A stretch of DNA of 64,000 nt, from contig NZ_MDZA01000312.1 of the NCBI RefSeq assembly GCF_001816125.1, positions 17,918 through 81,917 of the forward strand, given 5' to 3'. A model generated the notes under the pieces. The model searched no databases, had not been told where the DNA came from, and saw only the letters and a list, made by a program, of their open reading frames with translations. Every line of letters begins with the position of its first letter. Position 1 is the first letter of the stretch. This document shows positions 54,158-63,908 of this stretch, piece by piece. The translations under genes were made by a program, and so were the position numbers. This stretch comes from Hymenobacter coccineus (lineage in GTDB: Bacteria; Bacteroidota; Bacteroidia; Cytophagales; Hymenobacteraceae).

Positions 54158-55258
54158 TCAACTTTTAATTAATTTCAATAATTCGTCGACGATAGCCGTG
54201 GTGGCGTCGGGCCGGGCCAGCTCAAGCACCCGTTCCTGCAACTGCTGCTGGCGGGGCTCGTCGGCCAGCAGGCGCAGGGCTTCGTCGTAGAGGCGCTCGG
54301 CGGCGTGGGCGTCGGTGATGAGCACGGCGGCACCTTTGCCCACTAGGGCCAGGGCGTTTTTGGTTTGGTGGTCCTCAGCCACGTTGGGCGACGGCACCAG
54401 AATGCAGGCCTTGCCGGTCAGGGCCAGCTCGCTCACCGACAGGGCCCCGGCGCGGCTCACCACCACGTCGGCGGCGGCGTAGGCCAGGTCCATGCGCCGG
54501 ATGAACTCGTGGGCAAACAGACCATCGGCGGCGTAGGGCGCGGCTTGCTGCTTGGCCTCGGGGTAATAGAGCTTGCCGGTTTGCCAGAGCAGCTGCACGC
54601 CCGCGGCTTGCAGGCGGGCCAGAGCGGCGGCTGTGGCCAGGTTGAGGGTCCGGGCCCCCAGGCTGCCGCCCACCACCAGCAGCGTTTTCTTAGCCGGGTC
54701 GAGGCCAAAAAACGCCAGGGCTTCGGCCCGGTCGCCGCCCACAATTTCGGCCCGCACGGGGTTGCCCGTCAGCACCACTTTATCGGCGGGGAAGAACTTC
54801 TCCATGCCCTCGTAGGCCACGCAAATGCGCGCCACCCGGCGGCCCAGCAGCTTATTGACCAAGCCCGCGTAGGAGTTTTGCTCCTGGATGAGCGACGGGA
54901 TGGCGCGGCTGGCGGCGGCCAGCAGCACTGGCGCCGAGGCGTAGCCTCCCACGCCCACCACGGCATCGGGCAAGAACTCCTCGATGAGCTTGCCGGCCCG
55001 GCGCACCGAGCGGAACACCTTCACCGGAAACAGCAGGTTTTGGGGCGTGAGGCGGCGTTGCAGGCCACTAATGTCGAGGCCCACGATGTCGTAGCCGGCC
55101 TCGGGCACGCGCGTCATTTCCATGCGGCCGTTGGCGCCCACAAAGAGGATGGCCGCGTCGGGGTGGCGGCGGCGCAGCTCGTTGGCAATGGCCACGGCCG
55201 GGAAAATGTGCCCGCCGGTGCCGCCGCCGCTGATGATGATTCGCAAGGGATTGCTCAT
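54158..55258 (-). CDS. murG: UDP-N-acetylglucosamine-MurNAc-pentapeptide transferase
   Basis: 366 residues. Makes lipid II from lipid I at the inner face of the membrane. Glycine-rich donor loop ISGGGTGGHIFPAVAIANEL; LGVGGYASAP-like VVGVGGYASAPVLLAAASRA; C-terminal VVVSRAGALSVSELALTGKA and PSPNVAEDHQTKNA. These blocks and the length are normal. It starts 18 bases after the stop of ftsW. Confidence 0.96.
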   Translation of the reverse strand: MSNPLRIIISGGGTGGHIFPAVAIANELRRRHPDAAILFVGANGRMEMTRVPEAGYDIVGLDISGLQRRLTPQNLLFPVKVFRSVRRAGKLIEEFLPDAVVGVGGYASAPVLLAAASRAIPSLIQEQNSYAGLVNKLLGRRVARICVAYEGMEKFFPADKVVLTGNPVRAEIVGGDRAEALAFFGLDPAKKTLLVVGGSLGARTLNLATAAALARLQAAGVQLLWQTGKLYYPEAKQQAAPYAADGLFAHEFIRRMDLAYAAADVVVSRAGALSVSELALTGKACILVPSPNVAEDHQTKNALALVGKGAAVLITDAHAAERLYDEALRLLADEPRQQQLQERVLELARPDATTAIVDELLKLIKS

Positions 55259-55276
55259 GCCGAAACGAAGGAAAAA

Positions 55277-56478
55277 CTACGCATACGACGGGTTTTGGCG
55301 CGGGATGCGCGGCGCGTCGGGGTCAGACCCCACGACGGGCCGAATTTCGGGCTCGCCCCGGCTCACGGCCAGGATAATGCCGATGCTAATACCGGTAAAA
55401 ATTAGCGAAGTGCCGCCCATGCTCAGCAGCGGCAGCGGCAAACCCGTGATGGGGCCCAGGCCCACGGCCACGCCCATGTTCACCAGCGCTTGCAACACTA
55501 GGCTGAAGCTGAGGCCCGCCGAAAGCAGGCCCCCAAAGGCACCGTAGCTGTTCATCACCGTTTTAAGGCCCCGGTACAGCAAGGCTAAGTAGAGCAGCAC
55601 CACCACGCCCCCGCCCAGCAGGCCGTATTCCTCGATGATGATGGCGAAAATGAAGTCGGAGTAAGGGTGGGGCAGGATGTTGCGCTCGGTGCTTTTGCCG
55701 GGGCCCTTGCCAGCCACGCACCGGTGGCAATGGCGATGTAGCTGTGTTCCAGCTGGAACGGCGTCTTCTTATTAGGGTCGGAGAAGCTCGACACGCGCGA
55801 CATCACGGTGCCCAGGCGCTGGCCGGCGGCCAGGCCCGCGCCGCCCAGCACCACGCCGATGGCCACCATCACGGCCATTTGCTTGAGCGGCACGCGCCCG
55901 ATGAACATCAGCAGCATGCAGGTGGCAAACAGCAACAGGGCCGTGGACGCGTTACTGAGAATGATGAGACCGCAGATGACGCCCACCCACAGCATCACCG
56001 GCAGCAGCGTGGACTTGAAGTCGTGCAGGTGCTGCTGGCGGCGGCTGAGCATGCTGGCCAGGTGCGAAATCAGGGCCAGTTTGGCCAGGTCGGAGGGCTG
56101 GAAGGTGAGGTGGATTACCGGGATGGTGAGCCAGCGCGAGGCGTCGTTGAGGGTGGTGCCGCCCACGAAAAAAGTGAACAGCAGCAGCGGCACCGAAATG
56201 AGCAGCGCGTAGAGCGACAGCCGCGAGTAGTGGCGGTAATCGACGCGGTGCGCCAGCCACATCAGGGCCAATCCCATGAAGATGAGGCCGCTGTGCTTGA
56301 GCACAATCATTTCTGCCGAGCCGGGCCGGCCGCGCAGCTCGTTGCGGTAGGCCAACGTGCCGGTAGCCGAGTAGACCACAGCGATGCTGATGACGGAGAA
56401 AATGAGCACAATGGCCCACAGAATGGGGTCCCCCTTGAGGTTGCGCTGGAGCCAGTTGGGCCGAAAAGTGGATTCCAT
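55277..56478 (-). CDS. ftsW: Lipid II polymerase FtsW, one frameshift
   Basis: SEDS-family glycosyltransferase of division, inner membrane. The first frame (56478 down to about 55720) gives MESTFRPNWLQRNLKGDPIL and the first seven or so membrane segments, including HSYIAIATG. The C-terminal part, starting VAGKGPGKSTERNILPHPYS with the SEDS motifs and later ITGLPLPLLSMGGTS, is in the next frame. One missing base near 55718-55720 (GGTGCGTGG instead of GGTGGCGTGG) restores ATGGVAGKGPGKS and a product of about 400 residues. As ftsW is normally essential, the indel is more likely a sequence error than a real mutation. Confidence 0.88.
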
Positions 56479-56517
56479 AAATCGCAGATTTTGCAGATTA
56501 TCGCGGATTGTAATTGA

Positions 56518-57888
56518 TTACGCAGGCTTAGCTGAAGCTAATTCCTGCACAGCGGTGGCAAATTGCTGGCCGCGGTCTTCGTAGTTCTTAAACAGGTCGA
56601 AACTGGCGCAGCAGGGCGAGAGCAGCACCACGTCGCCGGGTTGCGCCAGGGCCCCAGCGCGCGCCACGGCGTCGGCCATGAGTTGGGTTTCCTCCACGTG
56701 CGGCACCACGCCCTCAAACGCGGCGCGCAGCTTGGCATTGTCCACGCCCAGGCACACCAGGGCCCTAACTTTCTGGCGGGCCAAGTCCACAAGCGGCGAG
56801 TAGTCGTTGCCCTTGTCGGTGCCCCCAGCAATCCACACGATTTTGGTTTTGACGCCTTCCAGGGCGTACCAAGCGGCTTCCACGTTGGTGGCTTTGCTGT
56901 CGTTGATGTACTCCACGCCGGCAACCTCGCCCACCGCCTGTAAGCGGTGGTCGGCGTTGCGGAAGGTAGCCAGGGCTCCTTCAATCTGAGCGATGCTAAT
57001 GCCCGCCACGCGCGCGGCCAGCGCGGCCGCCAGCACGTTCTGGCGGTTGTGCTCACCAATGAGCGGCGACTGCGCCGTGCTGATGGTTTCCGTTTTACTA
57101 TAATAGCCGGGCAGCAAATCCACGCAGAGCTGCGTGGCCGCTTTGTAGTAGCCCGCCAAGTGCAGGTCGGCCCGGTGCTCCAGGCCAAACGGCATTTTCA
57201 TCACCGGCCGTAGCGCCGCTTGGAAGTAGCGCGTGATGTTCTCGTCGTCGGCGTTGTAAATGAAGTAGCCGCTGCTGTCCTGCTTGCGGGCGATGCGCAG
57301 CTTGGCGTGGGCGTACTCGCTCAGCGAGTAGTTGTAGCGGTCGAGGTGGTCGGGGGTGATGTTGAGCAGCACGGCAACCCAGGGCCGAAACTCGTGCGTA
57401 TCATCAAGCTGGAAACTACTGATTTCCAGCACGTAGTAGTCGTGCTCATCGGCAATGACCTGCTCGGCAAAGCTGCGGCCCACGTTGCCGCCCAGGCCCA
57501 CCTTCAGGCCGGCCTCGTGCAGCAAGTGATAGGTGAGCAGCGTGGTCGTGGTTTTGCCGTTGGTGCCGGTAATGCAAATGCACTTGGCTTTGGTGTAGCG
57601 GCCCGCAAATTCAATTTCGGAGATAATCGGCGTTTTCTGCTCGCGCAGGGCCTGGATGACCGGCGCTTTCTCCGGAATGCCGGGACTTTTGATTACTTCG
57701 TCGGCGGCCAGCACCCGGGCCAGCGTGTGCTGGTTTTCTTCGAATTCGATGCCGGCCTGAACCAGCTTCTCGCGGTAGCTGGCCAGAATGGCGCCGCGGT
57801 CGGACACGAATACGGCGTGGCCCTTGGCCTGCGCCAAGAGCGCCGCCCCTACCCCACTTTCGGCCGCGCCCAGAATGACAATGTTCAT
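56518..57888 (-). CDS. murD: UDP-N-acetylmuramoyl-L-alanine-D-glutamate ligase
   Basis: 456 residues. Adds D-Glu in the cytoplasmic stem-peptide pathway. Start NIVILGAAESGVGAALLAQA; ATP loop ICITGTNGKTTTTLLTYHLL; central ITPDHLDRYNYSLSEYAHAK; C-terminal YINDSKATNVEAAWYALEG and VLLSPCCASFDLFKNYEDRG. The length is normal. Starts 2 bases after the mraY stop, so both are translated together. Confidence 0.96.
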   Translation of the reverse strand: MNIVILGAAESGVGAALLAQAKGHAVFVSDRGAILASYREKLVQAGIEFEENQHTLARVLAADEVIKSPGIPEKAPVIQALREQKTPIISEIEFAGRYTKAKCICITGTNGKTTTTLLTYHLLHEAGLKVGLGGNVGRSFAEQVIADEHDYYVLEISSFQLDDTHEFRPWVAVLLNITPDHLDRYNYSLSEYAHAKLRIARKQDSSGYFIYNADDENITRYFQAALRPVMKMPFGLEHRADLHLAGYYKAATQLCVDLLPGYYSKTETISTAQSPLIGEHNRQNVLAAALAARVAGISIAQIEGALATFRNADHRLQAVGEVAGVEYINDSKATNVEAAWYALEGVKTKIVWIAGGTDKGNDYSPLVDLARQKVRALVCLGVDNAKLRAAFEGVVPHVEETQLMADAVARAGALAQPGDVVLLSPCCASFDLFKNYEDRGQQFATAVQELASAKPA

Positions 57889-57890
57889 AG

Positions 57891-59117
57891 TTAGCGCAGC
57901 TTAAGGGTAACCAAGGTGATGACGGCCAGCATGATGCCCACAATCCAGAACCGCGACACGATTTTAGATTCGTGGTAGCCCAGCTTCTGGTAGTGGTGGT
58001 GCAGCGGCGACATGCGCAGGATGCGGCGGCCTTCGCCGTACTTGCGCTTGGTGTATTTGAAGTAGCTGACTTGGAGAATAACCGACAGGTTTTCAATCAG
58101 AAACACGCCGCAGAGAATGGGAATCAGCAGCTCTTTGCGCACGATCAGGGCCAGCACGGCGATGATGCCGCCCAGGGCCAGCGAGCCGGTATCGCCCATG
58201 AATACCTGCGCCGGGTACGAATTGTACCACAAAAACCCAATGCAGGCCCCCACGAAGGCGGTGCAGAAAATAACCAGCTCGCCCGAATCTGGAATAAACA
58301 TAACATCCAGGTAATCAGCCAACAGGGCATTACCGCTCACAAAAGCGAAAATGGCCAGCGTGATGCCAATGATGGCCGAGGTACCGGCCGCCAGCCCGTC
58401 GAGGCCGTCGGTAATGTTGGCCCCGTTGCTGACGGCGGTGATGAGGAAGATGACGATGGGGATGTAGAAAAGGCTGTAGAGGCCGTTGAAAAACGAACCG
58501 GCCGTGGCGAATAAGTCGCCGTAGTTCAGCTCGTTGTTCTTCATGAACGGCACGGTGGTAATCATCAGGTGCACGTCATGGTAGATTTTGCTGGCATCCA
58601 CTTCCGACAGGGCCCCATTGGGCAGCAGGTACTGGCGCACGGTCACCTCATTCGAGAAGAACAGCACCCAGCCCACCGTGAGGCCCAGCCCCACCTGGCC
58701 CAGCACCTTGAAGCGCCCGCTCAGGCCCTCCTTGTTCTTGCGGAACACCTTGATGTAGTCGTCCAGAAAGCCAATTAGCCCGAGCCACACCGTGCTTATC
58801 AGCATGAGGATAATGTAGATGTTGCGCAACCGGGCCAGCAGCAGCACGGGCACCAGAATGGCCAGCAAAATGATGAGGCCGCCCATGGTGGGGGTGCCTT
58901 TTTTCTCGTTCTGGCCCTGCAAGCCCAGGTCGCGGATGCTCTCGCCCACCTGCTTCTTCTGGAGCAAGCGGATGAGGCGTCCGCCAAAAATCTGGGCAAT
59001 GAGCAGCGAAATCACCACCGCCAAACCGGCCCGGAACGTGGTGTACTGAAACACCCCGGTGCCGGGCACGTGAAAATGGTCGTGGAGGTAGCGGAAGAAG
59101 TAATAGAGCATGGGCAA
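57891..59117 (-). CDS. mraY: Phospho-N-acetylmuramoyl-pentapeptide transferase
   Basis: 408 residues, inner membrane, about ten segments. Makes lipid I from UDP-MurNAc-pentapeptide and undecaprenyl phosphate. [39 protein letters not shown] and [14 protein letters not shown] carry the catalytic Asp and metal-binding residues; [20 protein letters not shown] is the family's late His-rich loop. Somewhat longer than the E. coli protein (360), as is typical in this phylum. A family B palindrome separates it from murE. Confidence 0.96.
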   Translation of the reverse strand: MPMLYYFFRYLHDHFHVPGTGVFQYTTFRAGLAVVISLLIAQIFGGRLIRLLQKKQVGESIRDLGLQGQNEKKGTPTMGGLIILLAILVPVLLLARLRNIYIILMLISTVWLGLIGFLDDYIKVFRKNKEGLSGRFKVLGQVGLGLTVGWVLFFSNEVTVRQYLLPNGALSEVDASKIYHDVHLMITTVPFMKNNELNYGDLFATAGSFFNGLYSLFYIPIVIFLITAVSNGANITDGLDGLAAGTSAIIGITLAIFAFVSGNALLADYLDVMFIPDSGELVIFCTAFVGACIGFLWYNSYPAQVFMGDTGSLALGGIIAVLALIVRKELLIPILCGVFLIENLSVILQVSYFKYTKRKYGEGRRILRMSPLHHHYQKLGYHESKIVSRFWIVGIMLAVITLVTLKLR

Positions 59118-59143
59118 TTAAACCGGGGACTTAAGCGAAAATT

Positions 59144-59241
59144 GAACGTCATGCTGAGCGTAGCCGAAGCATCTCGCACGCTCACTATTTAATGATTATT
59201 GCCGCAGTAGAGATGCTTCGGCTGCGCTCAGCATGACGTTC
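59144..59241. repeat. Palindromic dispersed element, family B, inside the dcw cluster
   Basis: Arms of 32 bases (59144-59175 and 59210-59241) pair with one mismatch around a 34-base AT-rich centre. It shares GTCATGCTGAGCG, GAAGCATCTC and GAGATGCTTCG with the copy at 13301-13394. It sits wholly in the gap between the stop of murE and the start of mraY. Confidence 0.82.
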
Positions 59242-59246
59242 AAATA

Positions 59247-60723
59247 TTACTTGTTCAAAGTTTCAAATAATTCGAGCAGAACCTCCTTGTCGTCGAAGTG
59301 GGTTTTCACGCCCTGCACGTCCTGGTAGTTTTCGTGGCCTTTGCCGGCCACCAGCACAATGTCGTGGGGCCCCGCCCAGACAAGGGCGGCTTGGATAGCG
59401 GCGTGGCGGTCGGGTAGGGTGCGCACGCGGGCCGCGTCGGGCGCCAGCACGCCGGCCTGCATCTGGGCCAGTATTTCAAGCGGGTCCTCGAAGCGCGGAT
59501 TGTCGGAGGTCAGGACTACTTGGTCGGAGAAGCGAGCGGCGAGGGCGGCCATCACGGGGCGCTTGGCGGCGTCGCGGTTGCCGCCGCAGCCCACCACCGT
59601 CACGATGCGCTGTTCAGGCCGGCGGATCTGGTGCAGGGTTTGGAGCACGTTTTCCAGGGCGTCGGGCGTGTGGGCGTAGTCCACCACCGCCGTGATAAAC
59701 TGCTGGGGCGACACCACCGGCTCGAAGCGGCCGGGGGCTGTGTTCAGGCCCGAGAGGATGGTGAGCACCTCCGTAGGGTCTTCGCCTAGCAGCACAGCGG
59801 CCCCGTACACGGCCAGCAAATTATAGGCGTTGAACACCCCGATGAGCCGGAACTGCACCTCGCGGCCGTCGATTTCCAAGAACAAGCCGTGCACCTCGTT
59901 GGCAATGAGCCGGGCCCGGAACGTGGCGGCTCCGCGCAGCGAATAGGTTTCGCGGCGGGCGGCGGTATTTTGCAGCATCACGGGGCCCCGCTTGTCGTCG
60001 GCGTTGGTGAGGGCAAAGGCCGTTTTGGGCAGCGCGTCGAAGAAGCCCTTCTTGGCTTTCAGGTAGTTATCGAACGTGCCGTGGTAGTCGAGGTGGTCGT
60101 GGGTGAGGTTGGTGAACACGCCACCGGCGAAGCGCAGGCCCGTCACGCGGTGCTGGGCCACAGCGTGGCTGCTCACCTCCATGCAGGCGTGGGTACAGCC
60201 GGCGTCCACCATGCGGGCCAGCAGCGCGTTCAGCCGGATGGCGTCGGGGGTAGTGTGGGTAGCGGGGACGACGGTTTCGTCGATCTGGTTTTGCACCGTG
60301 CTCAGCAGGCCGGCGTGGTAGCCCAGCTCGCGCAGCAACTTGTGCAGCAGCGTGGCGCAGGTAGTTTTGCCGTTGGTACCCGTCACCCCAATCAGCTTAA
60401 GCTGGCGCGATGGGTGCCCGTGGAAGGCCGCCGCTACCAGGCCCAGGGCCCCGGCGCTGTCGGCTACCTGCACATAGGCGGTGCCGGGGTTTAGTACGGC
60501 CGGCAGCTCCTCGCAGATGACGCGCCGCGCCTTGGGCCACAGCGGTTTCGATGAACCTGTGGCCATCGGTGGCCGTGCCGCGCAGGGCGCAAAACGCCAC
60601 CCCGGGGCCCGCCTCCCGCGAGTCGAGGGTGAGGCCGGTGATGGGCACGTCGGCGGGGCCCTGCTGCTGGAGCAAGGCCACATCGGCGAGCAAGGAAAAG
60701 AGCGGGAGAGAAATCAAGGGCAA
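59247..60723 (-). CDS. murE: UDP-N-acetylmuramoyl-tripeptide synthetase MurE, one frameshift
   Basis: Adds the third residue, here probably meso-diaminopimelate: the DNPR specificity motif is visible in VVLTSDNPRFEDPLEI. The first frame (60723 to about 60530) gives MPLISLPLFSLLADVALLQQ, LTLDSREAGPGVAFCALRG and ATDGHRFIETAVAQGA. From about 60525 the next frame continues RVICEELPAVLNPGTAYVQV, GVTGTNGKTTCATLLHKLLR and the rest. One extra base in the GCGCGGCGCG run at about 60522-60530 explains it; the joined product would be about 491 residues. As murE is normally essential, a sequence error is the likelier reason. Confidence 0.88.
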
Positions 60724-60762
60724 AACCGCGGGGCCGCGGGGCTTCAGGGTCGAGGAAACAGG

Positions 60763-63219
60763 TTAGGCGTTGCGCGCCGGTTTTTGGGGCTTGTCGGCGG
60801 CCAGGCGGTTTTTGGCGGGTTTGGCTTTAGCGTCGGATTTTGGCTTGGCATCAACGGCCTTGGGCCTGGCAGTAGGCTTGGCAGTAGGCTTGGCGGCGGG
60901 CTTCGCTTCCACTTTGGCTTTGGCCTCCGCTTTGGGTTTGGCGGGGGCCCCCTTGGGAGCCGCGGCTTTGGCCTTGCTAAGCGAAGCCTTGGTGGTTACC
61001 AATCCGGCTTCCGTGGGCACCAGCAGGATGTTCTCCTCCAGGTCGGTGTGCTCGGGCTCGGGCAGGGCGCGGGGGGCATCGTCGCGGGGCCCCGTTTCCA
61101 CCAGCGTAAGGGTGATGGCGTCGCCGCGTTTGTAGGGGGCCCCGGCGGCCAGGCTTTGGGCGCGCACGCGGCCCGTGCCCAGGGCCCGCACGTGCAGGCC
61201 CCGGTTCTCAAGCAAAAACAGGGCGTCGCGCAGGCTCAGGCCCTGGGCGTTGGGCACGCGGCCGGCGCGCACGGGGTTCACCACCAGGGCCACGGTGCGA
61301 GCGTGGAACGCCGTATCGGACGCGCCCCGCACCCACTCCTCGCCGCCGGTGGCCTGGGTGTTGCCGGCCAGGCCCAGCTTCTGGCAGACAAGGGCCAACT
61401 CATCCTGCATGCCGGCGCGCACCAGCGGCACGCGGCTCTTGTTCAGGCGGGCCTTGGCCAGCAGCGGGCGCTGGCTGAGCAGGTCGCGGGCCATGCACTT
61501 GTCGGCCACTTCGCGGAATACCGGAGCGGCCACGTCGCCGCCATACACGCGGCCGCGGCTGGGCGAGTCAATCACCACGATGCAGCTGTACTTGGGCTTG
61601 TCGGCCGGGAAGTAGCCGCAGAAGCTGGTCGAGTACGTTCTGGTGTAGTGGCCGTTTTTGAACTTCCAGGCCGTGCCCGTTTTGCCGGCGATGGTGTAAT
61701 CCTTCGGCCGGATGCGGCTGGCGGTGCCCTCGGCCACCACGCCTTCCAGCATGGCCTTCAGCTTGCGCAATGTGTTGTCAGAACAGATCTTCGGAATCAG
61801 CACCCGGGGCGCAAACTCCTGCACCACTTGGTCGGCCTGCTTGATTTGCTTGACGATCATGGGGGCCACCTTCACGCCGTTGTTGGCCACGGCGTTGTAG
61901 AAGGCCAGCGTTTGCAGCGGGGCCAGCTTCAACTCATAGCCGATGCTCATGGTCGAGAGCGAGGTGCGGCTCCAACTGCGGTCGGTGGGGTCCTTCACGT
62001 AGGGCAACGCCTCGCCACTCATTTGGAAGCCCAGCGGCTTGTCGAGCCCGAATTTCTTGAGGTAGTTGGTGTACTGCGAAGGGTTGGCGGCGAAGTGCTC
62101 CTGTACCAGCCGCGCCACCCCGATGTTGCTCGATTTCTCGAACACCTGCTGCACCGTGATGCGGCCGTTGGGGTGCGAGTCGGTCTTCACGGCGCCGCCA
62201 ATGGACATGCGCCCGGGGCCCGTGTCCACCACGTCGTCGAGCGTGATGTTGGGGTACGCCTCCATCAGGGCCATCATCGAGGCCAGCTTGAACGTCGAGC
62301 CCGGCTCGGTGCGGCCCTGGTCGGCGAAGGCGTAGTTGTAGTCTTCCTTATAGGTATCGTCAGCGGCGCGGCCCAGGTTGGCCACGGCCTTGATTTCGCC
62401 GGTCGCCACTTCCATCAGAATCACGCAGCCATACTGGGCGTTGTTATCAACCAGCGACTTGTAGAGGGCATTTTCGGCCACGTCCTGCAAGTTGATATCG
62501 AGCGTGGTTTTGATGTCGTAGCCCGGCTGGGGCTTGATTTCAGTGCCGTCGTAGAGGGGTTTCACGCCGCCCGGCACCCGCTCAAACAGTGCCTCGCCGG
62601 CCTTGCCCGCCAGGCTGGGCTCGAAGGTGAACTCCAGGCCCGCACCGTGCTGCTGCTCGTTCACGAAGCCCACCGTGCGCTGCGCCAGGCCCCCAAACGG
62701 CCGGAACCGCTTGTCCACTTTCTCAAAAATAGCGCCCCCGCGGTTGCGCTTGGCGCGGAAAATGGGCCACTGGGCCAGCAGCTTTTTTTCCTGGAAATTG
62801 ATCTGGCGCGAATTCAGGCGGATGTAGCGCACGGCCGGCTCCTTGGACCGACGGGCGTTGGTGAGGCGCCGCTTGTACTCCTGCTTGGTGCGGTCGCCGA
62901 AGAAGTGCGACAGCTGCCAGGCCAGCGAATCGACCCCGGCCTGAAACACGGCTTCGTCCACCACGGCTGGGTCCCAGGCCACCCGGTAAAAGGGCAGCGA
63001 GGTGGCCATGATGCTCTCGTTGTCGGAGAAAATATTGCCCCGCGTGGCCGGCACCGGCTGGTAGCTGATGCGCCGCTCCTGCTCCAGGGCCCGCCACTTG
63101 GCACCCTCCTGAAATTGGATGCGCGTGGCTTTCCACAGGATAAGGCCCGAGAAAACGGCCACCCCCAAAAAGGCCAGCCGCACCCGCGTCACAATTGACT
63201 TTTTAACGCTGCCTTTCAT
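60763..63219 (-). CDS. ftsI: Division transpeptidase FtsI (PBP) with PASTA domain
   Basis: 818 residues, inner membrane, class B penicillin-binding protein that cross-links septal peptidoglycan. One membrane segment (about 12-33); dimerisation domain; transpeptidase motifs EPGSTFK (Ser about 306), KSSNIG (about 361) and GKTGTAW (about 512). One PASTA domain (about 670-730) begins RVPNAQGLSLRDALFLLENR. The last 80 residues are an unusual low-complexity tail of Lys, Ala and Pro repeats (AKPTAKPTARPK and similar). It overlaps ftsL by 4 bases (ATGA), showing translational coupling. Confidence 0.95.
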   Translation of the reverse strand: MKGSVKKSIVTRVRLAFLGVAVFSGLILWKATRIQFQEGAKWRALEQERRISYQPVPATRGNIFSDNESIMATSLPFYRVAWDPAVVDEAVFQAGVDSLAWQLSHFFGDRTKQEYKRRLTNARRSKEPAVRYIRLNSRQINFQEKKLLAQWPIFRAKRNRGGAIFEKVDKRFRPFGGLAQRTVGFVNEQQHGAGLEFTFEPSLAGKAGEALFERVPGGVKPLYDGTEIKPQPGYDIKTTLDINLQDVAENALYKSLVDNNAQYGCVILMEVATGEIKAVANLGRAADDTYKEDYNYAFADQGRTEPGSTFKLASMMALMEAYPNITLDDVVDTGPGRMSIGGAVKTDSHPNGRITVQQVFEKSSNIGVARLVQEHFAANPSQYTNYLKKFGLDKPLGFQMSGEALPYVKDPTDRSWSRTSLSTMSIGYELKLAPLQTLAFYNAVANNGVKVAPMIVKQIKQADQVVQEFAPRVLIPKICSDNTLRKLKAMLEGVVAEGTASRIRPKDYTIAGKTGTAWKFKNGHYTRTYSTSFCGYFPADKPKYSCIVVIDSPSRGRVYGGDVAAPVFREVADKCMARDLLSQRPLLAKARLNKSRVPLVRAGMQDELALVCQKLGLAGNTQATGGEEWVRGASDTAFHARTVALVVNPVRAGRVPNAQGLSLRDALFLLENRGLHVRALGTGRVRAQSLAAGAPYKRGDAITLTLVETGPRDDAPRALPEPEHTDLEENILLVPTEAGLVTTKASLSKAKAAAPKGAPAKPKAEAKAKVEAKPAAKPTAKPTARPKAVDAKPKSDAKAKPAKNRLAADKPQKPARNA

Positions 63220-63908
63220 CGACGGGGGAAAGTAGTGGGTTGGGTACGAGCCGCTTCTTTCTTGTGCTTGGTTGTACTCTTTGTACCTTTTTTAACTGAT
63301 TTCTTATTGACGGGCTTGCCCGCTGCTTTGGCTTTAGGCTTCTCCATCAGCACTTTAGGGGCCCGGCGCGCAGGCACTGGCGCCGCGGCGGCGAGAGAAT
63401 CTTCCGGAATAGCGGCGGCAATTTCCGGTTCGCCATCGGTGCCCGAGTTGACGTAGCGGCGGCGGCCGGCCAAGGCATCGGCCCGCTGGGCGGCCAGCGA
63501 GTCGCGGCCGGCGCGGGCGGCCAGCGTATCGGCCGTCAGCACGGGCATTAGCTCCAGGGCGGCGGCGTCGAGGTGGCCGGCCGGCACCTGAATGCGGAAG
63601 GGCGGCGAGGAGCTTTCGACCAGCCCGAAGGCCGCTACTTTGCGGGCCACCTCGCTCTGCTTACTGGCCTCCATGTAGTCCGATTTTAGGGTGGTGTAGT
63701 CGGCGCGCAGGTCCTCGGTTTCCTGCTTGAGGCGCTGGATGCTGCGGCTCATGCGGTTGCCGTAGTGCGTGTTGCCGATGTAGAGCAGCGTGAGAAACAT
63801 CACGAACAGCAGGTGCGGCAGGTAGCGCACCGGCAGGCCCTCGCGGAAGAGCCCATCCACGTTCGTCATCCGGTCGAAGACCGAGAACAGGCTCCAGGTG
63901 CGGGGCAC
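63216..63908 (-). CDS. ftsL: FtsL-like division protein (N-terminus unresolved)
   Basis: About 230 residues by the GTG at 63908. LPHLLFVMFLTLLYIGNTHY is one membrane segment (about 30-49); a coiled coil follows (YGNRMSRSIQRLKQETEDLR, then LKSDYMEASKQSEVARKV). The C-terminus is low-complexity and basic (KKSVKKGTKSTTKHKKEAAR). This, and the place directly before ftsI, is typical of Bacteroidetes FtsL; the family is named by topology and position, not by strong identity. The frame stays open upstream to the window edge; another frame there (63990 on) has more normal codon use, so the real start, or a frameshift, lies in 63908-64000 or beyond. Confidence 0.75.
   Translation of the reverse strand: MPRTWSLFSVFDRMTNVDGLFREGLPVRYLPHLLFVMFLTLLYIGNTHYGNRMSRSIQRLKQETEDLRADYTTLKSDYMEASKQSEVARKVAAFGLVESSSPPFRIQVPAGHLDAAALELMPVLTADTLAARAGRDSLAAQRADALAGRRRYVNSGTDGEPEIAAAIPEDSLAAAAPVPARRAPKVLMEKPKAKAAGKPVNKKSVKKGTKSTTKHKKEAARTQPTTFPRR

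Noticed and set aside
60481..63198. A 905-codon open frame on the plus strand opposite ftsI
   Set aside because: Gly/Val/His/Arg-rich product with no family resemblance; a shadow of a GC-rich gene whose minus-strand frame has all PBP motifs.
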